Source: Muribaculaceae bacterium (GTDB lineage Bacteria > Pseudomonadota > Alphaproteobacteria > Rs-D84). Taken from it: DNA of 12,491 nt. The translations under genes were made by a program, and so were the position numbers. The stretch covers positions 1 through 12,491 of the forward strand of contig JAMPEH010000052.1 in the NCBI GenBank assembly GCA_023665245.1, written 5' to 3'. The notes under the pieces are model-generated. The model did no database searches, had not been told where the DNA came from, and saw only the letters and a program-made list of their open reading frames with translations. Shown piece by piece: positions 5,637-11,840 of the stretch. Numbering within the stretch: the stretch's first letter is position 1; every line of letters starts with the position of its first letter.

Positions 5637-8600
5637 TCAATCGTCGTTCATTATGTATTGTGCTTGTTTAATTACGTCGTCAATTGCTTCTTGTCTGTAT
5701 TCAGGCGGATAATCGTATTTCTTTAAACACTCTTTTATTCTAATACGCAACGTAGCTCTTGTTGCCTGCTTTAAATACCAATCAGTAGTTGATACGTATT
5801 CTTCGACTATATCTTTGAGTTCCCGTGCAATAAGCTTTAACGTTTCATCCGATAAAAGGTCTTGAGCAGATTTATCACGAACCAAAGCGTCATAAAACGC
5901 TCTTTCACGACCGCTAATTCCAAGCTTATTTGCTTTTTTCTCATCGCTTACCAATTCGCCGGCAAAGTCAACCAATTGTACTATGGTGGTGTCGGCTACG
6001 AACGTGTCATCGCGGTCGTGATATTTTTCAAGAATTTTACGTAATTTCTTGCTGTATTCCTGCGATTTGAAATAATTACTTTTTCTGCTTTCCGCAATCG
6101 CTCTTTCCAATAGTTTTTTGATTATTTGAACGAATACGAGAGTAGGATTTTTCTTTCTTAACTCTTCGATTTTTTCTTTGCTTAAAAGCTCTATAACGTT
6201 TATAGAATCGTCGTGTTGAGTAAGAACTTTTACTTCGTCGCCCTTTATTGCGTCTGCAAGCAAATTCTTTACATAATCGTTCATTTCGGCAATAGAGACA
6301 CTACCCGTTCTTGTGCGGAGCTTCATCAAATAACTTCTGATTGCCAAATAATAATAAACGTCATTCTTTTCGTCTTCGGTTAAAATACCGCCGCACACAA
6401 CGAAGGCTTGTTTTATGGAAATAGATAAGTCCTGCATAAAGGAATCTTCACGCTTTTTATCTTCCAAGATAAACTGTGCGCCTGTTTGAATAGCTTTAAA
6501 TCTTATAAGCGAATCTTCCGCAAAAAATTTACTCTTATCAATCTGATAGAACCATTCGTTTAGTATGCTTAATTTTTCTTTTATAAGATTGTAAATTTCC
6601 TGTTTAACGTCCTGACAGTTTTCCTGCCGGTCTCTGTCTGTATAAGCCGTTAACGCTTCGTCTAATGCTTTTCCGAGCCCTATATAGTCAACTATCAAGC
6701 CATAAGGTTTACCGGGATAAATTCTGTTTACTCTTGCAATCGCCTGCATAAGGTTATGTTGTTTCAAGCGTTTTATGAAATACATAACGTCGAGGTCGGG
6801 CACATCAAATCCTGTTAGCCACATATCAACTACGATTGCAATTTTATATTTGGAAGAATCTTTTTTAAATTCTTCCCCAAGCTCTTTACGGTATTTACTA
6901 TCGCCGAATAATAACCTTTGCTCGTCGGTATCTTTGTTCGATTCGGTTACGACAAGAATAGTAGCAGGTTCAACTTTTAGAATGCGCTTATATAATTTTG
7001 CGGCGGCAACTCTTGTTTGACAAACAATCATTGCTTTTCCGTTCAAAAATCCTTTGCGCTCTTGATAATGCTTTAAAATATCATCTGCAAGCAAATCAAT
7101 CAAATCGTCGTCTTCAAGAATTTGTTTCATTCTTGACATCTCGGTTTTAGATTTTTCGATAGCTTCTTTACTTGCTTGCTCAGACTTTTCTAAATTGTTG
7201 TAGTATGCGTCAATCTCTTTTAATACGTCTTCGTCAGTCCAGACTTTCGCAAGCCTCGATTCATAATACAGCTTAACAGTCGAACCGTCGATTATTGATT
7301 GCGTCATATCATAGGTGTCAATGATTTCGCCGAATATATCGGTTGTCTGCTTTTCTTTAGTATTGACAGGAGTACCTGTAAAGCCGATAAAAGTAGCGTT
7401 GGGCAGGGCGTCTCTTATGTATTTTTCAACGCCATACTGAAATACGGCTTCCATTTCCTGCGTTTCTTTATCTTTGAGATAATGTACAGTTTCATAGAGC
7501 CCGTAATGCCCTCTATGAGCTTCGTCGGTTATTACGATTATATTTTCACGCTTATTGCAAGGAAGCAGGTCTTTATCGAATTTTCCGACAGTAGAAAATA
7601 TAATACCGCCTTGAGCAATTTTATTTATTTTTTTAACCAAATCGGCGCGGCTCGTTGCAACCACAGGCTCGCATTTTAAATATTCTCTTGCGCTGAAAAA
7701 GGTTTTATATAATTGGTCGTCAAGGTCAATTCTATCCGTTAAAACAACGATAGTAGGCACTTTTAATTCTTTTTGCTGTAAAAGACTATGCGTAAGCATA
7801 ACCATTGAAAAAGATTTGCCGCTTCCCTGCGTATGCCAAATAAGCCCAGCCTTGCCGTCTCCGATAGGTTTAACGGCTTTCAAAACGCTTTGCAATGCCT
7901 TATTAACACCGAAATATTGGTGATATTGAGCCATAATTTTTACGGGCTGATCGTTTTTATCCTGTATGAAGAATAAGTTATTCTTAATAACGTCAAGCAG
8001 CCTTGATTTACCAAATAAACCTTTAATGTTTATATCTAATTTATCAACGCAAGTATCGTCGTATCCTTTTTCGCCGTCAATGCTTTTCCATTCGTTGTAT
8101 CGGTCGATTTTAGACGTCAACGTTCCGACCTCGGTTGTAACTCCGTCGCTAATCACTAAAAACGCATTATAGTTGAAAAGAGTCGGAATATCGTATCTAT
8201 AACCTGAACTTCTGCTGTTTCCACCTAATTGGTCGTATGCCTTTTCCAGCGTTGCGTCGGTTGCTTCTTCATCAAACGATTTAAGCTCCATAACGACTAA
8301 AGGAATACCGTTTACATAAACGACTACGTCTGGTATTCTCGTGTTTCTACCTTCGTTGAATCTCACCTGATGGCATACTTGAAAAACATTATTTTCAACA
8401 TTGTTAAAATCTATAATTTTTAAAAGCGGATTGATTTTATATTCTTTTGCTTCAATGGTAATACCGTCAACCAAATACTTATGAAATTTTAAATTGCGTT
8501 CGAAAAGAGAGGGGTTATCAATTCTTTTTATGGTTAAAATCGCCTGCTCTATAATTTTAGAATCAGTCGAATTATTTATTTTCGATATGCAGTCGTATAA

Positions 8601-8729
8601 TAATTCTTCATTGATAAACTTATCTAACGTCCGTTCCTGAATCCAAGAATAACGCTCGTCTATCAGTTCATAATCTAATTCCTGTAAAAGTTCGATAATG
8701 CTTTCTTCAATCAAGCTTTCGTAAACCAT
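5637..8729 (-). CDS. hsdR: type I restriction endonuclease subunit R (HsdR)
   Basis: This 1030-residue subunit cuts DNA after ATP-driven translocation, in complex with HsdM and HsdS. The N-terminal nuclease domain has the PD...ExK signature: IPD with Asp134, then VVMELK with Glu148 and Lys150. The helicase-like motor follows: Walker A TQGSGKS (about 300-306), the DEAH box in ITDEAH (402-405), TGTP (451-454) and motif VI QAIARVNR (662-669). The C-terminal part (RATLRIRIKECLKKYDYPPEY) matches the DUF3387-type HsdR tail. The length is normal and the gene looks intact. I chose the ATG at 8729 because an AGGAG site lies six bases upstream; an in-frame ATG at 8747 would begin before that site. It has its own promoter outside the invertible segment, so specificity switching should not silence it. 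Confidence 0.96.
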   Translation of the reverse strand: MVYESLIEESIIELLQELDYELIDERYSWIQERTLDKFINEELLYDCISKINNSTDSKIIEQAILTIKRIDNPSLFERNLKFHKYLVDGITIEAKEYKINPLLKIIDFNNVENNVFQVCHQVRFNEGRNTRIPDVVVYVNGIPLVVMELKSFDEEATDATLEKAYDQLGGNSRSSGYRYDIPTLFNYNAFLVISDGVTTEVGTLTSKIDRYNEWKSIDGEKGYDDTCVDKLDINIKGLFGKSRLLDVIKNNLFFIQDKNDQPVKIMAQYHQYFGVNKALQSVLKAVKPIGDGKAGLIWHTQGSGKSFSMVMLTHSLLQQKELKVPTIVVLTDRIDLDDQLYKTFFSAREYLKCEPVVATSRADLVKKINKIAQGGIIFSTVGKFDKDLLPCNKRENIIVITDEAHRGHYGLYETVHYLKDKETQEMEAVFQYGVEKYIRDALPNATFIGFTGTPVNTKEKQTTDIFGEIIDTYDMTQSIIDGSTVKLYYESRLAKVWTDEDVLKEIDAYYNNLEKSEQASKEAIEKSKTEMSRMKQILEDDDLIDLLADDILKHYQERKGFLNGKAMIVCQTRVAAAKLYKRILKVEPATILVVTESNKDTDEQRLLFGDSKYRKELGEEFKKDSSKYKIAIVVDMWLTGFDVPDLDVMYFIKRLKQHNLMQAIARVNRIYPGKPYGLIVDYIGLGKALDEALTAYTDRDRQENCQDVKQEIYNLIKEKLSILNEWFYQIDKSKFFAEDSLIRFKAIQTGAQFILEDKKREDSFMQDLSISIKQAFVVCGGILTEDEKNDVYYYLAIRSYLMKLRTRTGSVSIAEMNDYVKNLLADAIKGDEVKVLTQHDDSINVIELLSKEKIEELRKKNPTLVFVQIIKKLLERAIAESRKSNYFKSQEYSKKLRKILEKYHDRDDTFVADTTIVQLVDFAGELVSDEKKANKLGISGRERAFYDALVRDKSAQDLLSDETLKLIARELKDIVEEYVSTTDWYLKQATRATLRIRIKECLKKYDYPPEYRQEAIDDVIKQAQYIMNDD

Positions 8730-8758
8730 AGATTTCTCCTGTGGCATTTATAAACAAT

Positions 8759-8787
8759 ATTTTATCATATTTTAGCAAATAAATCAA
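8759..8787 (-). promoter_or_regulatory. candidate hsdR promoter
   Basis: On the minus strand, TTGATT (8782-8787) and TAAAAT (8759-8764) are spaced 17 bp apart, about 30 bp upstream of the start codon. The promoter lies between hsdR and the nearest recombination site at 8823, so it stays with hsdR in every inversion state. Confidence 0.5.
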
Positions 8788-8792
8788 TATTT

Positions 8793-9500
8793 TTGCTTGA
8801 AATTAGACACTATACCTTGCAAATAGTTGACACTATAGGAAGTGTTGATGATTTAATAGAATTTAATGAAGTACTGATACAAAAAATCAAGGCTTTAATA
8901 AACTTAAAATATCTGATAAGTAAATTTGAAACAACAGAAACTACACTTGGAAATTGTTTTGATATATCTATCGGCAGAACTCCACCGACAAAAGAAAATC
9001 AATGGTTCTCTGATAATAACAACGATAATAAATGGTTATCAATAAAAGATATGTCTTTTGATGGCGATTATATTTTTAATACTTCACAATATTTAACCTC
9101 AAAGGCTGTAGAAAATTTCCACATTCCAATTGTAGAAATCGGGGATATACTTTTAAGTTTTAAATTGACTGTTGGCAGAATAGGAATTGCTGCTACTAAA
9201 ATGTTTACAAATGAGGCTATTGCTTGTTTTAAGGTCAAAGAAGAGAATATGAGATTTTATTTGTATTGTTATTTAAATAACTGTAACTTTTTAAGTGATG
9301 CAGACAATACTTCTTCAATCGGTCAAGCGATTAATTCTACAATAATTAAAAATTATAAATTCAAAAAGCCTAATGCTAATACACTAAATAGATTTAATGA
9401 TACTGTTAGACCGCTATTTGAAACTTTGAATAAAAAAAGACTTGAAAATATCTTTTTAAATACAGAAAAAGCTTTACTTTTGCAGAAATACTTTGGTTAA
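8793..9500 (+). CDS. silent hsdS half-gene, TRD cassette 1
   Basis: This encodes only the second half of an HsdS specificity subunit: the central conserved helix (IVDTIGSVDDLIE), one target-recognition domain, and the distal conserved region ending LLQKYFG. The TRD reads like a common type I family (SIGRTPPTKEN...WLSIKDM...GDILLSFKLTVGRIGIA). Full HsdS proteins are about 380-450 residues with two TRDs; this frame has 235. The frame opens at a TTG without a ribosome binding site, and no promoter is evident, so it is probably not expressed here. It begins with the same DNA stretch as the expressed hsdS, in inverted orientation, and would become the expressed TRD2 after inversion. It is divergent from hsdR. 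Unlike the other two TRD tails, it has no strong terminator hairpin at its end. Confidence 0.85.
   Translation: MLEIRHYTLQIVDTIGSVDDLIEFNEVLIQKIKALINLKYLISKFETTETTLGNCFDISIGRTPPTKENQWFSDNNNDNKWLSIKDMSFDGDYIFNTSQYLTSKAVENFHIPIVEIGDILLSFKLTVGRIGIAATKMFTNEAIACFKVKEENMRFYLYCYLNNCNFLSDADNTSSIGQAINSTIIKNYKFKKPNANTLNRFNDTVRPLFETLNKKRLENIFLNTEKALLLQKYFG
8823..8854 (+). repeat. specificity-switch recombination site, copy 1
   Basis: These 32 bp match perfectly, in inverted orientation, positions 12419-12450 inside hsdS. A 28-bp core (8827-8854) is shared by all three copies. It includes ACACT-ATAGGA-AGTGT, a five-base dyad around a six-base asymmetric spacer, as expected for a tyrosine-recombinase core site. 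It encodes the conserved D-T-I-G-S-V-D-D segment, so crossover keeps the reading frame. Confidence 0.8.
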
Positions 9501-9506
9501 TGCTTT

Positions 9507-9558
9507 TGTGATACAAAAATAGAAAATTTATTGACATATCCGTTTAAATGTGATACAA
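9507..9558. promoter_or_regulatory. paired candidate operators of relBE
   Basis: TGTGATACAA occurs at 9507-9516 and at 9549-9558, 42 bp (about four helical turns) apart. Each contains the small dyad TGT-GAT-ACA, and the first is extended to TTTTGT-GAT-ACAAAA (9504-9518). The second overlaps the -10 box. RelB-type antitoxins repress their own promoters as dimers on repeated sites, so these are plausible targets. The assignment is inference. Confidence 0.4.
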
Positions 9559-9559
9559 T
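9531..9559 (+). promoter_or_regulatory. relBE promoter
   Basis: A perfect TTGACA (9531-9536) and TACAAT (9554-9559) are separated by 17 bp, about 30 bp upstream of the antitoxin ATG. AGGAGG at 9577-9582 is the ribosome binding site. Confidence 0.75.
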
Positions 9560-9590
9560 TTGCATATAATAGAATTAGGAGGCTTTTGTT

Positions 9591-9866
9591 ATGGCTAAAA
9601 CTTCTACTTTGCATACGCGCATTGAAACAGATTTAAAAAATAGTGTTGAAAGTATATTTGCCCAACTTGGGCTTACTTCTGCCGACGCTATCAAGCTTTT
9701 CTATAAACAAGTTGAATTGCAAGGCGGACTTCCTTTTGACTTGAAAGTACCGCATAAGGTTCTTGCCGAGCAAAGACTGTTTGACGAAATCGAACTTGGC
9801 AGGAAATCCGCGCAGGAGAAAGGCTATATGAGCGTTGCCGACAGTAAAGCTGCTTTGGGGTTGTAA
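9591..9866 (+). CDS. RelB/DinJ-family antitoxin
   Basis: This 91-residue protein matches the RelB/DinJ antitoxin family. An N-terminal ribbon-helix-helix DNA-binding segment (about residues 4-45) includes the family's SADAIKLFYKQVELQGGLPF stretch, followed by a C-terminal tail that would wrap the toxin. Such antitoxins neutralise the partner toxin and repress the operon. It has a clear promoter, a strong AGGAGG site eight bases before the ATG, and the toxin gene starting four bases after its stop. Its base composition looks richer in G+C than the very AT-rich hsdS cassettes on either side, which suggests the pair was inserted between them as a unit. Confidence 0.92.
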   Translation: MAKTSTLHTRIETDLKNSVESIFAQLGLTSADAIKLFYKQVELQGGLPFDLKVPHKVLAEQRLFDEIELGRKSAQEKGYMSVADSKAALGL

Positions 9867-9870
9867 AATT

Positions 9871-10182
9871 ATGGAAATAAAAATTACGCCCGAAGCGCAC
9901 AGCGATATTCTCGGAATTTACAATTATGTCAAGAAAGACGGCGAGCAGATTGCAAAAAATCAAGCAAGCTATATCTATGACGCTATTGAAAATTTAGGAC
10001 AATTCCCCAATATGGGCGTTGCTCTGCAAAAATTTGTAGAACGCCCTACCGAGCTTCGGTTCTTGGTCATACATAAAGTTTATATTGTTGTTTATGACAT
10101 AACTGATGCCGTAGAAATTTTAAGAGTTTTCAGAAAAGACCAAGATTTTATTTCTATTTTAGGAATAGGCAACGAAGACTAA
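9871..10182 (+). CDS. RelE/ParE-superfamily toxin
   Basis: This 103-residue protein has the RelE/ParE toxin fold pattern: an N-terminal strand and helix (ITPEAHSDILGIYNYV), a central helix, then TELRFLVIHKVYIVVYDI and VEILRVFRKDQDF, the usual closing beta-strands with basic residues (Arg63, Arg85, Arg88). RelE members cut mRNA in the ribosome and ParE members poison gyrase; sequence alone does not decide which this is, although the RelB/DinJ partner favours the RelE side. I start it at the ATG at 9871, where the family similarity begins, four bases after the antitoxin stop. GGGG at 9857-9860 may serve as ribosome binding site. A terminator follows directly. Confidence 0.9.
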   Translation: MEIKITPEAHSDILGIYNYVKKDGEQIAKNQASYIYDAIENLGQFPNMGVALQKFVERPTELRFLVIHKVYIVVYDITDAVEILRVFRKDQDFISILGIGNED

Positions 10183-10187
10183 TACAG

Positions 10188-10214
10188 AACCGCTCATTAT
10201 TTGGGCGGTTTTTT
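10188..10214 (+). terminator. terminator of relBE
   Basis: AACCGCTC (10188-10195) pairs with GGGCGGTT (10203-10210, with one T-G wobble) and leads into a six-T run. It closes the toxin-antitoxin operon and overlaps the nominal beginning of the cassette 2 frame, arguing that the cassette has no start of its own. Confidence 0.75.
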
Positions 10215-10917
10215 GTTGCAAAATCTGCAATTTTACATTCCTTGTATTGACACTATAGGAAGTGTTGATGATTTGATTGAAAAGAATGAAGAAATAATTA
10301 CTATTTTACACGATTTTTTAAATAAAAAATATTCACAATTTACCGATGGAAAACAAATAATAAAAATCGGCAATCTAAATTATTTTCAAATATGTAAATC
10401 GGGTATTAAATATTTTGAAGGAAATAAAATTTATCTTGATACCGCATCTGTTGATAACGCTAATATAGTTGATGAAACTAACATTATTGCATATAGCAAA
10501 AGACCATCACGTGCAAATATGCAACCCTTTGAAAATTCGGTATGGTTTGCTAAATTAAAAGATAGCCCAAAATACATACTTGTAAAGACAAATAGTAAAG
10601 ATATTATTAGTAATTATATTTTTTCAACCGGCTTTATGGGATTGCAAAGTGAACCGTACTTGGTAAACTACTTATATTGTCTGATTTTGTCAAAGGATTT
10701 TAACAGACAAAAAGATTTACTTTCTAACGGTGCGACTATGCAAGGTATAAATAATGATTCATTTAGAGAAATTTCCGTTCCAAAAATTAGTGCTTCAGAT
10801 GCTACAATGTTTGGAAGAACGATAGAAAATTACGTTAATATGATTGTTTTGCTAAAAACCAAAAATCATAGCTTAAAACAATTAAAAACACAACTACTTC
10901 AAAAATACTTCGGTTAA
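10201..10917 (+). CDS. silent hsdS half-gene, TRD cassette 2
   Basis: This is a second HsdS half: the central conserved helix (IDTIGSVDDLIEKNEE), one TRD, and the distal conserved region ending LLQKYFG. The TRD is of a well-known type I class, with YFEGNKIYLDTASV, then SKRPSRANMQPFENSVWFAK and LLSNGATMQGIN. It differs from cassette 1 and from the expressed TRD2, so it would give a different half-recognition sequence. The open frame nominally starts at a TTG inside the relBE terminator; real homology starts near 10246. There is no ribosome binding site or promoter of its own, so it is probably silent until inverted into hsdS. Its stop codon lies within the loop of a terminator hairpin that follows. 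Confidence 0.85.
   Translation: MGGFLLQNLQFYIPCIDTIGSVDDLIEKNEEIITILHDFLNKKYSQFTDGKQIIKIGNLNYFQICKSGIKYFEGNKIYLDTASVDNANIVDETNIIAYSKRPSRANMQPFENSVWFAKLKDSPKYILVKTNSKDIISNYIFSTGFMGLQSEPYLVNYLYCLILSKDFNRQKDLLSNGATMQGINNDSFREISVPKISASDATMFGRTIENYVNMIVLLKTKNHSLKQLKTQLLQKYFG
10247..10283 (+). repeat. specificity-switch recombination site, copy 2
   Basis: These 37 bp match perfectly, in inverted orientation, positions 12410-12446 in hsdS, and share the 28-bp core with copy 1. It is in direct orientation to copy 1, 1420 bp away. It carries the same ACACT-ATAGGA-AGTGT dyad. Confidence 0.8.
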
Positions 10918-10933
10918 GCCGAAGTATTTGTTT
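10903..10933 (+). terminator. terminator built from the end of cassette 2
   Basis: AAATACTTCGG (10903-10913, coding for K-Y-F-G) pairs with CCGAAGTATTT (10919-10929); the loop holds the TAA stop, and GTTTT follows. It would insulate the recombinase gene from transcription entering through cassette 2. Confidence 0.7.
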
Positions 10934-10958
10934 TATACAGCTTACCCCTATAGTTGGT

Positions 10959-10978
10959 AAAATTGAAATATCAATTTT
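10959..10978. promoter_or_regulatory. palindrome abutting the recombinase ribosome binding site
   Basis: AAAATTGA (10959-10966) pairs perfectly with TCAATTTT (10971-10978) around AATA, and AGGAGG begins at the next base. It may be an operator or a leader hairpin tuning recombinase expression. No clear -35/-10 pair was found in the 60 bp upstream of the gene. Confidence 0.45.
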
Positions 10979-10992
10979 AGGAGGTAATCAAA

Positions 10993-11799
10993 ATGATTAC
11001 AAATGAATTTAGGCAATATCTTTTGCGGCAAAACTTATCGGAAAACACAATAAAATCTTATCTGTTTTCCATAGAGCATTTCTTTACACAGTATAACGAA
11101 ATGACAAAGAAAAATCTTTTAGCTTATAAGGGTATGCTCATAGAAAAATACAAGGCGAAAACGGTAAATCTCCGTATTCAGGGTATTAACAAATATCTTG
11201 AGTTTTTAAAAAGAGATAAAGATAAGTTAAAGTTTATAAGGATACAGCAAAAAACTTTCCTTGAAAACGTAATAAGCAACGCAGACTACACTTTCTTTAA
11301 AAATCAATTAAAAAAAGATAAAAATTACGATTGGTATTTCGTAGTGCGATTTTTAGGAGCAACGGGTGCAAGGGTTAGCGAATTAGTGCAGATAAAAGTT
11401 GAACACGTCAAGCTCGGCTACATTGACTTATATACTAAAGGAGGTAAAATAAGACGCATTTATATAGCAAAACGTTTACAGAAGGAAGCATTGATTTGGC
11501 TTGAAGAAAAGGGAAAAACAACGGGCTATATTTTTTGTAACAAAAAAGGTGAAAGACTTACTACAAGGGGCGTAGCTCATCAATTAAAAGAACTTGCCAT
11601 AAAGTATAAAATGAACCCTGCCGTTATATATCCGCACTCATTCAGGCATAGGTTTGCAAAAAACTTTCTTGAAAAGTATAATGATATTGCGCTACTTGCC
11701 GATTTAATGGGGCACGAATCCATTGAAACTACAAGAATATATTTACGGCGAACGAGCGAAGAACAACAAGAAATTGTAGATAAAGTAATTACTTGGTAA
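10993..11799 (+). CDS. Xer-like tyrosine recombinase, probable hsdS invertase
   Basis: This 268-residue site-specific recombinase has an N-terminal SAM-like core-binding domain (about 1-90, with LSENTIKSYLFSIEHFF) and a catalytic domain with the full set of residues: Arg127 (GARVSE), Lys149 (TKGGK), His215 and Arg218 (HSFRH), His241 (MGHES) and nucleophile Tyr250. The tyrosine lies nine residues after the second histidine, as in XerD. It lacks the extra N-terminal arm-binding domain typical of large phage and island integrases, which suits a simple DNA inverter. It sits inside the segment bounded by inverted hsdS repeats, so it is the best candidate to catalyse TRD switching. AGGAGG (10979-10984) lies eight bases before the ATG. 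It is convergent with hsdS and separated from it by a bidirectional terminator. Confidence 0.92.
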   Translation: MITNEFRQYLLRQNLSENTIKSYLFSIEHFFTQYNEMTKKNLLAYKGMLIEKYKAKTVNLRIQGINKYLEFLKRDKDKLKFIRIQQKTFLENVISNADYTFFKNQLKKDKNYDWYFVVRFLGATGARVSELVQIKVEHVKLGYIDLYTKGGKIRRIYIAKRLQKEALIWLEEKGKTTGYIFCNKKGERLTTRGVAHQLKELAIKYKMNPAVIYPHSFRHRFAKNFLEKYNDIALLADLMGHESIETTRIYLRRTSEEQQEIVDKVITW

Positions 11800-11800
11800 A

Positions 11801-11840
11801 TAAAAAAATACTTTGGATTTTTACCCAAAGTATTTTTTTA
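11801..11840. terminator. bidirectional terminator between recombinase and hsdS
   Basis: A perfect 16-bp stem pairs 11801-11816 with 11825-11840 around ATTTTTAC. Runs of seven A and seven T at the base make it work in both directions. Its right arm is the coding end (K-K-Y-F-G) of hsdS, and the hsdS stop (11821-11823) is in the loop. Confidence 0.8.

Noticed and set aside
8793..10917. The two plus-strand hsdS frames as independent half-HsdS proteins working as dimers
   Set aside because: Half-size HsdS proteins can dimerise, but neither frame has a promoter or ribosome binding site, and cassette 2's nominal start lies inside a terminator.
10993..11799. The recombinase as the integrase of the whole island
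   Set aside because: It is small and Xer-like without an arm-binding domain, lies about 5.5 kb from the attachment site, and is enclosed by matched inverted sites in hsdS. The invertase role is simpler.
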